Assembly (NCBI GenBank): GCA_964406005.1
Contig: CAYOPZ010000008.1
Coordinates: 1-64,000, forward strand
Length of the DNA: 64,000 nucleotides
Direction: 5' to 3'
DNA from: CAYOPZ01 sp964406005
Lineage (GTDB): Bacteria > Bacteroidota > Bacteroidia > Bacteroidales > SM23-62
This document shows, in pieces, positions 51,132-59,876 of this stretch. Position 1 is the first letter of the stretch. Every line of letters begins with the position of its first letter. Position numbers and translations under genes: made by a program. Below the pieces are notes generated by a model. It searched no databases. It was not told the DNA's origin and worked only from the letters and a program-made list of their open reading frames with translations.

Positions 51132-53498
51132 ATGCCAAATACTCCGAGGCGTTGGAAAAGATACCTGATCGTTCTCTGGTCGCTTTACTCGATTCCGTTT
51201 CTGGCTCTGATAATCCTGTTCATTCTGCTGGCAAATGGCAGGCTGGGGTACGTCCCTACGTTTGAGGATCTTGAAAATCCGAAGAACGACCTGGCCTCTG
51301 AGGTCTGGTCGGCCGATTCCGTATTAATGAGCAAGTATTATCTTCAGAACAGGACCTATATCGACTTCACGGAGCTGTCTCCCAATATTGTCAATGCCCT
51401 CATCGCAACAGAAGATATTCGTTTCAAAAGGCACTCGGGGGTGGATGCCAGGGGAGTGGCAAGAATGCTGATAAAGTCCGTGCTCCTGCAGCAGAACACC
51501 GGTGGAGGCAGCACGATCACCCAGCAGCTTGCCAAGAACCTGTATCCCCGGGATACGACCTATTACAGGTGGAAATTAAGAAGGTATGTGAAACTTGGAG
51601 TTGCCAAGTTCAAGGAATGGAACACCGCCGTGAAGCTCGAACGAAACTATACCAAGGACGAGATCCTTGCCATGTACCTGAATACGGTATCTTACGGGCA
51701 CAATACGTACGGGATCAAAACCGCCAGCAAAGTTTTTTTCGATACCTCTCCGGATTCCCTGAAGGTCGAAGAGGCCGCTGTACTGGTAGGGGTGCTGGCG
51801 GCGACCACCCGCTACAGTCCTGTCAAGAATCCTGAAAACTCCATGCAGAGACGCAACCTGGTCATGAGCCAGATGCGAAAGTACGGATACCTGAGCGGGG
51901 AGGAATACGATTCTCTTTCCCTTCTTCCCATAGAGCTGCATTACAGGGTTCAGGATCATAATGTCGGGCCGGCAACCTATCTTCGCCAGTATCTCGGGAA
52001 GATCATGATGGCACAGAAGCCGGAAAGGGACCGGTACTTCATGAACAGCCAGTTCCTGTACGATTCCGTTGAATGGGAAACCAATCCCCTGTTCGGCTGG
52101 GCCAATAAGAACCTTAAACCGGACGGGACTCCCTACAATATTTACCGTGACGGGCTGAAAATCTACACCACCATAGACAGCCGGATACAGCGGTATGCCG
52201 AGGAGGCGGTCGAAGAACATCTTGGAGGGAATCTCCAGAAGGCATTTTACGAGGAAAAGAAGGATCAGCCGAACGCACCCTTTGCAGAAAATATTGAACC
52301 GGAAATCGTGGAAAGTATGATAGACCGTTCGATCAGGGATTCGGAACGTTACAGGAATCTCCGTAATTCGGGCCTGTCGCTCGATTCCATACGAAGGGTC
52401 CTTGAGACCCCGGTTCGGATGACCGTTTTTTCATGGGAGGGCGAAAAGGATACCGTCATGTCTCCCATCGATTCGGTCAAATACTACAAGTTTTTTCTCA
52501 GGGGCGCCATGATGGCCATGGACCCGGAAACCGGATATGTGAAAGCTTATGTCGGCGGGCCAAATTTCAAGTATTTCAAGTACGACCACATTACCCAGGG
52601 CGCACGGCAGGGGGGCTCGATCTTCAAGCCTTTCCTGTATACGCTGGCCATGCAGGAGGGTATGACCCCCTGTGACAAGGTACCGAACGTACCCCAGACC
52701 TTCTATGACGTGGAGCATGATTCGACCTGGACCCCGAGAAGCGGCGGGCAGGCTTACCTGGGACAGATGGTGACCCTGAAGTGGGGCCTGGCTCATTCGG
52801 TAAACAACATCTCCGCATGGCTGGTGAAGCGATTTCCCCCCCAGGTCATCATCGATGACGTGATAAAAAAGCTCGGGGTAAGGAGCTATATCGCACCCGT
52901 GAACTCCATCATTTTCGGCACCTCGGAGGTAACCCTGTACGAGATGGTGGGCGCCTACGGTACCTACGCGAACAAGGGGGTTTATATCGAACCCATTTTC
53001 GTTACCCGGATCGAGGACAAGAACGGCAATGTCCTGTCTACCTTTCAGCCAAAGCTCCACGAGGCCATCTCGGCAAAGTCCGCCTACCTGATGATGAGCC
53101 TGCTTAAGGCCGTGGTGAATGTAGGTACGGCCTCATACAGGATCCGGCAGGTGTATAACATTGAAGCCGAGATGGGAGGAAAGACCGGCACCACCCAGAA
53201 CCACTCGGACGGCTGGTACGTCGGGATCGTTCCCAAACTGGTCGCGGGCGTCTGGGTGGGGGGAGACGACCGTTCCATTCATTTCGACGAAATGTCGCTC
53301 GGGCAGGGAGCGAACATGGCCCTGCCCATATACGGGCTTTTTATGCAGAAGGTATATGCCGACAGTACCCTGACCGTATTGCCCGGGGATGTTTTTGAAG
53401 AGCCGCCCGGATTCGATGTCGTTCTTGATTGTGACGATGATGCCGGCCGGATGGACAATACCTTTGATTACGAGTACTGGGAAGAGGATTTCAAATGA
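51132..53498 (+). CDS. Class A penicillin-binding protein (PBP1A-type)
   Basis: The 788-residue bifunctional peptidoglycan synthase has one N-terminal membrane helix (11-34). The glycosyltransferase GT51 domain shows ATEDIRFKRHSGVDARG, GGSTITQQLAKNL and KDEILAMYLNTVSYGHNTYG. The transpeptidase domain carries the catalytic serine in GGSIFKPF, SVNN, and KTGTTQNHSDGWYVG. It ends with an acidic tail. It builds and cross-links the periplasmic cell wall. Its stop is directly next to that of the convergent ABC gene. Confidence 0.96.
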   Translation: MPNTPRRWKRYLIVLWSLYSIPFLALIILFILLANGRLGYVPTFEDLENPKNDLASEVWSADSVLMSKYYLQNRTYIDFTELSPNIVNALIATEDIRFKRHSGVDARGVARMLIKSVLLQQNTGGGSTITQQLAKNLYPRDTTYYRWKLRRYVKLGVAKFKEWNTAVKLERNYTKDEILAMYLNTVSYGHNTYGIKTASKVFFDTSPDSLKVEEAAVLVGVLAATTRYSPVKNPENSMQRRNLVMSQMRKYGYLSGEEYDSLSLLPIELHYRVQDHNVGPATYLRQYLGKIMMAQKPERDRYFMNSQFLYDSVEWETNPLFGWANKNLKPDGTPYNIYRDGLKIYTTIDSRIQRYAEEAVEEHLGGNLQKAFYEEKKDQPNAPFAENIEPEIVESMIDRSIRDSERYRNLRNSGLSLDSIRRVLETPVRMTVFSWEGEKDTVMSPIDSVKYYKFFLRGAMMAMDPETGYVKAYVGGPNFKYFKYDHITQGARQGGSIFKPFLYTLAMQEGMTPCDKVPNVPQTFYDVEHDSTWTPRSGGQAYLGQMVTLKWGLAHSVNNISAWLVKRFPPQVIIDDVIKKLGVRSYIAPVNSIIFGTSEVTLYEMVGAYGTYANKGVYIEPIFVTRIEDKNGNVLSTFQPKLHEAISAKSAYLMMSLLKAVVNVGTASYRIRQVYNIEAEMGGKTGTTQNHSDGWYVGIVPKLVAGVWVGGDDRSIHFDEMSLGQGANMALPIYGLFMQKVYADSTLTVLPGDVFEEPPGFDVVLDCDDDAGRMDNTFDYEYWEEDFK

Positions 53499-55139
53499 TC
53501 ATTCGAGGATGGAATCTATCAATTCCTTCGTATACGCGGTACCGGGCCTGTGAAAAAGATCGTCCGTGTTTCCCGATTCCACAAGCCGCCCGTCTCTCAT
53601 CACAATGATCCTGTCGGACATGTATCTGACCACTGCCAGGTCATGGGAAATGAAAAGATAGGTCAATCCGAATGAATCTTTCAATTCGTTGAGGAGATCG
53701 AGGATCTGTGCCTGCACGGTAACATCGAGGGAAGAAACGGATTCATCGCAGATAACAAGCTGCGGATTTGCCGCCAGCGCCCGTGCAATGCCTATCCTTT
53801 GCCTCTGTCCGCCGGAAAACTCATGTGCGTAACGGTGAAAGTGCTCCTGCGAGAGGCCCACTTTTTCGAGAAGGTCCCGTGCTGCCTTTTCACGTTCGGA
53901 CTTTTTCCCGTTCAGCCCGTGGACCCTCATCACCTCGGTAAGCACATTCCCGATACGGATTCCGGGGTTGAGGGAGGAAAAGGGATCCTGGAAGATGAAC
54001 TGTACATTCCGCCGGTATTCCGTCAATTTCCTTCCGTTCCAGTCAAGAATGGATTCTCCTTTGAAAAGTATGTCTCCTTTCCGGGACCGGATCAGGCTGA
54101 TGACGGTCCTGCCGAGCGTGGATTTCCCGCACCCGGATTCCCCGATCAGCCCGAGCGTTTCTCCTGCTTCAATGTGAAAGCTTATCCGGTCCACTGCATG
54201 AAGGCTTTCAACGGTTTTTCCGAAGAGGTTTTTCCTGACGGTATAGCTTGCCTGGAGATTTCTCACTTCCAGCAGGGGAGGAAGGGGTGTGTAATGCCGG
54301 GTTTTTCCCGGGGGGACTGCAGGAACGGGAGCCCCTGCATTCCTTGATCCCTGTGAAGGCCTGCATGCAAGAAGTTCCCTTGTATAGGGATGCCCGGGTT
54401 TACTGAAGATCTTTTCCGTGCTTCCCTGCTCGAGGATCTTTCCCCGGTACATGACCAGTGCGGCGTCACAAACCGAACGGACAACGCCCAGGTCATGGGA
54501 TATGAAGAGCAGGCTCATACTGCGTTTCCGGCGTATCCCGCTAAGGAGTTCCAGTATTTTTTTCTGGACCGTCAAATCCAGCGCGGTGGTCGGTTCGTCC
54601 GCGATCAGTATTTCCGGGTTGCCCGCCAGGGCGATGGCGATCATTATCCGCTGTCTCTGTCCTCCGGAAAGCTGGTGAGGATACTTATCATAAAAGGGCC
54701 GGGCTGCAGGAAGATTGACCTCTTCCAGAAGTTCAATAGTCTTTGAAAAGGCCTGCTTTCCCTTTATATCCTGGTGAAGCCGGACGGCCTCGGACACCTG
54801 TTCTCCGCATTTCATCGTCGGGTTCAGGCTGCTCATGGGTTCCTGGAAAACCATTGCGGCAATCCGGCCCCTCCAGGATTCGATCTCCTTTTCATGAAGC
54901 TTACCGAGGTCCGTCTGTTTCCCTCCTTCGGCCGTATACAGGATGCGGCCCGCGATCATTTCCATACTCTGCGGAAGAAGCCCCAGAAGGGAAAGGGCCG
55001 TAACGGTTTTTCCCGATCCCGATTCCCCCACGATACCGAGCGAATCACCCCTGTCAAGGTGAAAGGAGATGTCCTCCACGATTTTCCTCGCCCGGTCCTG
55101 TTGTCCGTATTCTATGGTAAGGTCCTTAACGTCGAGCAT
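53499..55139 (-). CDS. Peptide-type ABC transporter with two fused ATP-binding domains
   Basis: The 546-residue protein fuses two ATPase domains of the oligopeptide/dipeptide (Opp/Dpp) class. Domain 1 (about 1-270) has GESGSGKT, LSGGQRQRIMIAIAL and LIADEPTTALD. Domain 2 (about 290-546) has GESGCGKS, FSGGQRQRIGIARAL and VICDESVSSLD. The Opp-type C-terminal motif HPYTRELL is seen after domain 1. The architecture equals E. coli GsiA/YejF. No permease or binding protein is next to it. It ends the long panC-led operon, 5 bp after the preceding stop. Confidence 0.93.
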   Translation of the reverse strand: MLDVKDLTIEYGQQDRARKIVEDISFHLDRGDSLGIVGESGSGKTVTALSLLGLLPQSMEMIAGRILYTAEGGKQTDLGKLHEKEIESWRGRIAAMVFQEPMSSLNPTMKCGEQVSEAVRLHQDIKGKQAFSKTIELLEEVNLPAARPFYDKYPHQLSGGQRQRIMIAIALAGNPEILIADEPTTALDLTVQKKILELLSGIRRKRSMSLLFISHDLGVVRSVCDAALVMYRGKILEQGSTEKIFSKPGHPYTRELLACRPSQGSRNAGAPVPAVPPGKTRHYTPLPPLLEVRNLQASYTVRKNLFGKTVESLHAVDRISFHIEAGETLGLIGESGCGKSTLGRTVISLIRSRKGDILFKGESILDWNGRKLTEYRRNVQFIFQDPFSSLNPGIRIGNVLTEVMRVHGLNGKKSEREKAARDLLEKVGLSQEHFHRYAHEFSGGQRQRIGIARALAANPQLVICDESVSSLDVTVQAQILDLLNELKDSFGLTYLFISHDLAVVRYMSDRIIVMRDGRLVESGNTDDLFHRPGTAYTKELIDSILE

Positions 55140-55144
55140 GGCGG

Positions 55145-55609
55145 TCAGCCGGCTGGTTTAATTTTTCGGATTGTCACTTTATTGCCTTCCAGGCTGGCTT
55201 CCCAGTCCGGGTTCAGTATTTTTTGCGCGTACCTGTAGTAGAGTCTTGAACGTATGGAAGCCGACTGTGTCTCATGTTCGTCCTTGAATTCACCCGTGAA
55301 TTCATAGGTGTCTGAATGGATATGATTGGAATGGTATATCCTGATGATCTCAATGACCGTAGCGATAATGCGGTAAATCTCACCGCGGTTTGTCTCGGAA
55401 TATTCATCTTCGAATTCATCGCTCAGAACACCGAAATTTATAATATTGCCCAGGTAATTATCCCTTTTCTTCCCGAACCTGACTTCGTAGGTCAGGCCAC
55501 TCTCCGTAATAAAGTAATAGGTATCACCGCTCTGGATTTCCGGCACCTCTATATTATAGGGCGGAGAGGAGGGGCTGTAATTTTCTCTGAACAGTGAATT
55601 TGCAGACAT
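55145..55609 (-). CDS. Hypothetical protein, 154 residues
   Basis: I do not recognise a family. The protein is soluble, has no signal peptide and begins with strands (PEIQSGDTYYFITESGLTYE), then a helix (EIYRIIATVIEIIRIYHSN) and a positively charged end. The ratio of aromatic to charged residues suggests a small alpha/beta domain. It lies between radA (18 bp) and the ABC gene (5 bp) in the same direction, so it is expressed with them. Confidence 0.7.
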   Translation of the reverse strand: MSANSLFRENYSPSSPPYNIEVPEIQSGDTYYFITESGLTYEVRFGKKRDNYLGNIINFGVLSDEFEDEYSETNRGEIYRIIATVIEIIRIYHSNHIHSDTYEFTGEFKDEHETQSASIRSRLYYRYAQKILNPDWEASLEGNKVTIRKIKPAG

Positions 55610-55627
55610 ATTTCGAATTTAGGATAA

Positions 55628-56980
55628 TTATCCAAACAATTGTTTGAAAACCTCCTCTACCCCTGATACAAATATTATTCCTGTTTTGTACCTGGCCTGA
55701 TCGAGCCCCCTGCGATTGTACCCGGAGATATAAATGGACTTCAATCCGAGTTTTTCCGCTTCTGCGATCCGCTGCTCTATCCGGTTTACGGGCCGGACCT
55801 CTCCGGAAAGTCCCACTTCGGCCGCAAAACACAATTGTCTTTCGACCGGAATGTCCGTGCTGGAAGATAATATGGCCACGGTCACCGCAAGGTCAATGGC
55901 CGGATCGTCAATCCTGATCCCTCCTGTAATGTTAAGAAAGACATCCTTGGCCCCCAGGCGGAAACCTGCTTTTTTTTCAAGTACTGCAAGGATCATATGC
56001 AGTCTCCGGAGATCGAACCCGGTGCAGGACCGCTGAGGGGTCCCGTACACTGCACTGCTTACAAGCGCCTGTACTTCGATCAGGCAGGGTCTGTTCCCGT
56101 TCAGTGTGGCTGCAATGGCCCTTCCGCTCATTTTCTCTCCGGGAGGGGAAATCAGGATTTCCGAAGGATTTTTGACCTGAAGCAGTCCCCTGCCTGTCAT
56201 TTCAAATATTCCGAGTTCCGAGGTGGCGCCGAAGCGGTTCTTGCTGGCACGAAGGATGCGGTATGCATGATGCTGGTCCCCTTCGAACTGGAGAACCACA
56301 TCCACAATGTGCTCGAGTACCTTTGGACCGGCGAGGTGACCTTCCTTGTTGATATGCCCGATCAGTATGACCGGGATGGCACGGTCTTTTGTATACTGCA
56401 GGATTCGTGTGGTACATTCCCGGATCTGGGAAATGGTTCCAGCGGAGGATTCCAGGGATTCTGTATATATGGTCTGGATCGAATCGATGACAAGCAGGTC
56501 TGGTTCCAGTTTCCCGATCTGTGCGAGTATACTTTCCAGGCAGGTATCGTTCAGCACATAGCAGCGGTCATGCAGCTTGCCGATCCTGTCTGCCCTGATC
56601 CGGATCTGTTCGGCGCTCTCCTCGCCTGACAGGTACAGGATCTTGCGGGTTTTTACCAGGAGCGCTATCTGCAGGGCAAGCGTGGATTTTCCGATGCCCG
56701 GTTCGCCGCCGACAAGCACCATTGAACCGGGAACCAGTCCCCCCCCGAGAAGGCGGTCGAACTCTTCCAGCCCGGTTTTCAGCCGTTGTTGTGCAACGGA
56801 CCGGATGCCGGTGATTTGCTGTGGAGGGACGCCGGCAGGATTCTCCTGTCTGCTTCCCTCTTTGACCATGACCTCTTCGGTGTAGGTATTCCATTCATTG
56901 CAGGAGGGACAGCGACCGATCCATTTTGCGGAATGCGCGCCGCAATTCTGGCAGACATAATCTGTCTTTGTTTTGCCCAT
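55628..56980 (-). CDS. radA: DNA repair protein RadA
   Basis: From ATG 56980 the protein has 450 residues, the usual RadA length. It has the N-terminal zinc finger CQNCGAHSAKWIGRCPSC, Walker A GGEPGIGKST, the RadA-specific KNRFG motif (KNRFGATSELGIFEM) and a Lon-protease-like C-terminal domain without the catalytic pair. RadA drives branch migration during recombination. An upstream start at 57106 would run through the end of hldE2. Its ATG lies one base after the hldE2 stop. Confidence 0.96.
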   Translation of the reverse strand: MGKTKTDYVCQNCGAHSAKWIGRCPSCNEWNTYTEEVMVKEGSRQENPAGVPPQQITGIRSVAQQRLKTGLEEFDRLLGGGLVPGSMVLVGGEPGIGKSTLALQIALLVKTRKILYLSGEESAEQIRIRADRIGKLHDRCYVLNDTCLESILAQIGKLEPDLLVIDSIQTIYTESLESSAGTISQIRECTTRILQYTKDRAIPVILIGHINKEGHLAGPKVLEHIVDVVLQFEGDQHHAYRILRASKNRFGATSELGIFEMTGRGLLQVKNPSEILISPPGEKMSGRAIAATLNGNRPCLIEVQALVSSAVYGTPQRSCTGFDLRRLHMILAVLEKKAGFRLGAKDVFLNITGGIRIDDPAIDLAVTVAILSSSTDIPVERQLCFAAEVGLSGEVRPVNRIEQRIAEAEKLGLKSIYISGYNRRGLDQARYKTGIIFVSGVEEVFKQLFG

Positions 56981-56981
56981 C

Positions 56982-57503
56982 TCAGGTGTTTTGACCGTCC
57001 TTTTTTCCGGCTGAGCCAAGGATCCTGTCGTAAATGGCGCTTGTTGAAAATCCCTCCACAAAAGGCATGGTAAGCACCTTCCCTCCCCTTTCCAGGACAA
57101 TGTCATAACCGATGATGTCTTCCATGTTCGTATAATCCCCGCCTTTTACGAGTATATCCGGTAAAAGCATCTGCAGCAATTCATAAGGTGTGTCTTCGGA
57201 AAAAAGCACCAGGTAGTCCACGAACTCGCAGGCGGCCAGGGTCAGTGCCCTTGACTCTTCGTCCACAGCCGGGCGGTTCCCGCCTTTTATTCGTCTTACG
57301 GAGCCGTCACTGTTCAGCCCGATGACAAAAACATCACCCAGGTCGGAAGCATTGGCAAGGTACTCGATATGTCCGCGATGCAGAATGTCAAAACAGCCGT
57401 TCGTGAATACGATTTTCCTGCCGGCTTCCCTTTCTTTGTCGAGAATGCCGGCAAGTTTTTCACGGGGCAGGATCTTGGACCTGATTTTGTCGATTGAGTG
57501 CAT
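56982..57503 (-). CDS. hldE2: D-glycero-beta-D-manno-heptose 1-phosphate adenylyltransferase
   Basis: The 173-residue cytidylyltransferase-fold enzyme has the nucleotide motif FTNGCFDILHRGHIEYL with HxGH, RIKGGNRPAVDEESRAL, DILVKGGDY and the terminal VEGFSTSAIYDRIL. It matches the C-terminal half of E. coli HldE (RfaE domain II), which makes ADP-heptose for lipopolysaccharide. The kinase half is not in this window. The gene overlaps the upstream flippase-like gene by 44 bp. Confidence 0.92.
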   Translation of the reverse strand: MHSIDKIRSKILPREKLAGILDKEREAGRKIVFTNGCFDILHRGHIEYLANASDLGDVFVIGLNSDGSVRRIKGGNRPAVDEESRALTLAACEFVDYLVLFSEDTPYELLQMLLPDILVKGGDYTNMEDIIGYDIVLERGGKVLTMPFVEGFSTSAIYDRILGSAGKKDGQNT

Positions 57504-58533
57504 TTTCTGTTACCGGTTTTGATTCGGACGGGGCTGTTTTCCTGTTGACGGAAAACAGGAGCATCATGGATGTCAGTCCGAGTAAAATTAACATTATGGA
57601 TTGCGCACCGTGCGTGATCGTCGCATAGGTGAGCCCTTCTTCTTTGGGTATGGAATAAAGGGTAAGACCGAGGGTCACAATGTAGTGATATGCCCCTATA
57701 CCGCTCTGTACGGGGGCAATAAACCCGAATGAACCGATGACAAGGACGAAAAGTGCGTCTATCAATTGCAGTTTCGAGGTTGCCGGAAGCGAAAACAGGG
57801 CTGCATACGTCATCAGCCAGTAACTGCCCCAGATGATGATGGAATGAAAAACAAAGTTCCATCTTTTTTTCATGGTGTATATTGTTTTAAGTCCGTCCAT
57901 GATACCCTTAATGAAGGATTTTATTTTCTTTATGACCCTGATCCTTGACAATCGGGCCCGGAATATAAAATAAATTACCAGCATTGCCAGAAGGCTTCCT
58001 GCAATGATCAGCAGAAGGATCAGGGTACCTCCTGTCGAGCCGTTCAGTTTTTCCACAAGGGGAAGGTACAGGTTGTCCATGATAAAAGTCCCGAAAAAGT
58101 CAAAACGGCCGATGATCAGTACCAATAAGAGTAAAAATACCATGAAAAGGTCCGTGACACGTTCGACAATAACGGTCCCGAATAATTTGTCCACAGGTAT
58201 TTTTTCAGCTTTGGACAGTGAAGCGCAGCGGGTGAGCTCACCCAGCCTCGGGAATACAAAATTTGCGAGATACCCTGTATTCAGTGAAAAAAAACTGTTC
58301 AGAAAGGAAGGGCTGCAGCCCAGTGGTTCTATCAGGAGATTCCAGCGCCAGGCCCTGCTGAGCAGGGAAATAAATCCGAACATAAGGTACAGGAGGATGA
58401 ATCCGTAACGGGCATGCAGCAAATCATTCCACAACACATTAAGGTCTATGCCCCTGAAAGCGAAATACAACAGGACAATCCCGATGGACAGGAAGATCAG
58501 AAAACGCAAGACTTTGAAAAAGGTCTTTTTCAA
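57460..58533 (-). CDS. Flippase-like integral membrane protein (YbhN / LPG synthase TM family)
   Basis: From a TTG at 58533 the protein has 357 residues and about eight membrane helices (FLSIGIVLLYFAFRGIDL, then YGFILLYLMFGFISLLSRAW). NFVFPRLGELTRCASLSKAE and FIAPVQSGIGAYHYIVTLGL are signatures of the UPF0104/YbhN family, thought to move lipids or lipid-linked sugars. The open frame extends to 58626, but that part overlaps panD. The TTG lies 7 bp after the panD stop. The 44-bp overlap with hldE2 suggests coupled translation. Confidence 0.85.
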   Translation of the reverse strand: MKKTFFKVLRFLIFLSIGIVLLYFAFRGIDLNVLWNDLLHARYGFILLYLMFGFISLLSRAWRWNLLIEPLGCSPSFLNSFFSLNTGYLANFVFPRLGELTRCASLSKAEKIPVDKLFGTVIVERVTDLFMVFLLLLVLIIGRFDFFGTFIMDNLYLPLVEKLNGSTGGTLILLLIIAGSLLAMLVIYFIFRARLSRIRVIKKIKSFIKGIMDGLKTIYTMKKRWNFVFHSIIIWGSYWLMTYAALFSLPATSKLQLIDALFVLVIGSFGFIAPVQSGIGAYHYIVTLGLTLYSIPKEEGLTYATITHGAQSIMLILLGLTSMMLLFSVNRKTAPSESKPVTENALNRQNQVQDPAP

Positions 58534-58540
58534 GGAAGGA

Positions 58541-58894
58541 TCAATTGTCGGGTTTGTTGGTCGCAGTATCGGGGAATATGATCGTCGGCTCAAAGGATTT
58601 CGCTTCCTCGAAATCCATAGATGCATAAGAGATTATGATAATTACATCACCGACCGCTACCTTTCTTGCCGCAGGACCGTTCATACAGATCACTCCGGTA
58701 CCTCTTTCCCCGGTGATCACATAAGTTTCCAGCCGTTCACCGTTGTTGATATTAACGATCTGCACTTTCTCCCCGGCGATGATATTGGCGGCATCCATAA
58801 GATCTTCATCAATGGTGATGCTGCCTACGTAATGGAGGACAGCCTCCGTTACGGTCACCATATGGATTTTGGATTTGACAACTTCGATATTCAT
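58541..58894 (-). CDS. panD: Aspartate 1-decarboxylase proenzyme
   Basis: The 117-residue pyruvoyl enzyme makes beta-alanine for pantothenate. The self-cleavage site Gly24-Ser25 is in HYVGSITID. Other family motifs are KIHMVTVTEA with the active Lys8/Lys-containing start, RLETYVITGERGTGVICMNG with Tyr and Arg of the active site, and GDVIIIISYA. It follows panC by 12 bp, so both pantothenate branches are made together. Confidence 0.95.
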   Translation of the reverse strand: MNIEVVKSKIHMVTVTEAVLHYVGSITIDEDLMDAANIIAGEKVQIVNINNGERLETYVITGERGTGVICMNGPAARKVAVGDVIIIISYASMDFEEAKSFEPTIIFPDTATNKPDN

Positions 58895-58906
58895 AACCCG
58901 GCAAAG

Positions 58907-59752
58907 TTAAAAAGAAATATTCATATTATCTATCAGCCTGACGGCTCCGCACCGGACCGCGATACAGGCCCTGGAACGACCGGGGCCGTCCCCGTCCCGT
59001 TTGGCATTAAGATGCTCCTCGTCGACGATTTCAAAGTATTCCACTTCAAGCAGGGGCTCTGCGTTAATGGTCCGGATAACAAATTCCCTTATTTCACTGA
59101 CCGTATGCAGGGGGGGCATTTCCACAGCACGCATCAGGGTCATGGGGATCAGGGCGGCGGCTTTCCTTTCGGAACGGGATAAAAGCCGGTTTCTTGAGCT
59201 CATGGCAAGTCCGTCGCTTTCCCTGACAACGGGACATGCAATAATCTCCACGGGCATATCCAGGGATCTGACCAGGTAACGGACGATCACGAGTTGCTGG
59301 AAGTCTTTTTCACCGAAATAGGCTTTGTCGGGCCCGACCACAGACAGGAGCCTGGTTACGATCTGGGCCACTCCGTTGAAATGCCCGGGACGGAACCTGC
59401 CTTCCATGGTTTTATCAAGGTCCCCGAAATCAAATGTGCGCCTGTCCTGTTCAGGATACATCTCGCCGGCAGAAGGTGCAAAAACCATATCGCATGCCAG
59501 TTTCCCCAGCATCCCGAGGTCACCTTCAAGGTTCCGGGGATATCTTCTGAAATCCGATTCTTCATTGAACTGGGTGGGATTGACAAAGATGCTGACAACC
59601 GTCACTTCGTTTTCTTTTATTGAGCGGCGGATCAGAGACAGATGACCTTCATGAAGCGCTCCCATGGTGGGCACCAGTCCAAGGGTGTTTTTTCCGAGGC
59701 GCAGTTCCCCGATCCGGGATTTGATTTCAGGAATGGATTTCAGGACCAGCAA
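58907..59752 (-). CDS. panC: Pantothenate synthetase
   Basis: The enzyme joins pantoate and beta-alanine with ATP. VPTMGALHEGHLSLI holds the HIGH-type motif, FVNPTQFNEESDFRRYPR follows, and YFGEKDFQQL and SSRNRLLS are the later family motifs. I set the start at TTG 59752 (281 residues), which gives the normal N-terminal length. A longer TTG start at 59782 would add ten residues, but a perfect -7 box lies across it, so the mRNA probably begins after it. The gene heads the operon panC-panD-YbhN-hldE2-radA-hypothetical-ABC. Confidence 0.93.
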   Translation of the reverse strand: MLVLKSIPEIKSRIGELRLGKNTLGLVPTMGALHEGHLSLIRRSIKENEVTVVSIFVNPTQFNEESDFRRYPRNLEGDLGMLGKLACDMVFAPSAGEMYPEQDRRTFDFGDLDKTMEGRFRPGHFNGVAQIVTRLLSVVGPDKAYFGEKDFQQLVIVRYLVRSLDMPVEIIACPVVRESDGLAMSSRNRLLSRSERKAAALIPMTLMRAVEMPPLHTVSEIREFVIRTINAEPLLEVEYFEIVDEEHLNAKRDGDGPGRSRACIAVRCGAVRLIDNMNISF

Positions 59753-59769
59753 ATCATTTGATTTTACTG

Positions 59770-59777
59770 CAAAGATA
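59770..59777 (-). promoter_or_regulatory. panC -7 box (TATCTTTG)
   Basis: On the minus strand TATCTTTG, followed by C, is an exact match to the commonest form of the Bacteroidota -7 element. It lies 17 bp before the TTG at 59752 and decides the start choice for panC. The -33 region is weak. Confidence 0.5.
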
Positions 59778-59845
59778 GACAAAACCTCTGCATCGTTTGC
59801 TTGTTAATAAGCTGTTGGCAAATTCAGTAAATGAAGATTTTTTAG

Positions 59846-59853
59846 TAATTTTG
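59846..59853 (+). promoter_or_regulatory. -7 box (TAATTTTG) upstream of the starch-synthase-like gene
   Basis: TAATTTTG followed by C fits the Bacteroidota -7 element and lies 23 bp before the ATG at 59877. It is divergent from the panC box 70 bp away. Confidence 0.45.
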
Positions 59854-59876
59854 CATGGCATTTTCGGTTTGAGCTC

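Noticed and set aside
53499..55139. Frameshift fusion of two separate ABC ATPase genes
   Set aside because: The two-domain arrangement in one frame is a normal architecture (GsiA/YejF-like), and the linker carries no sign of a junction error.
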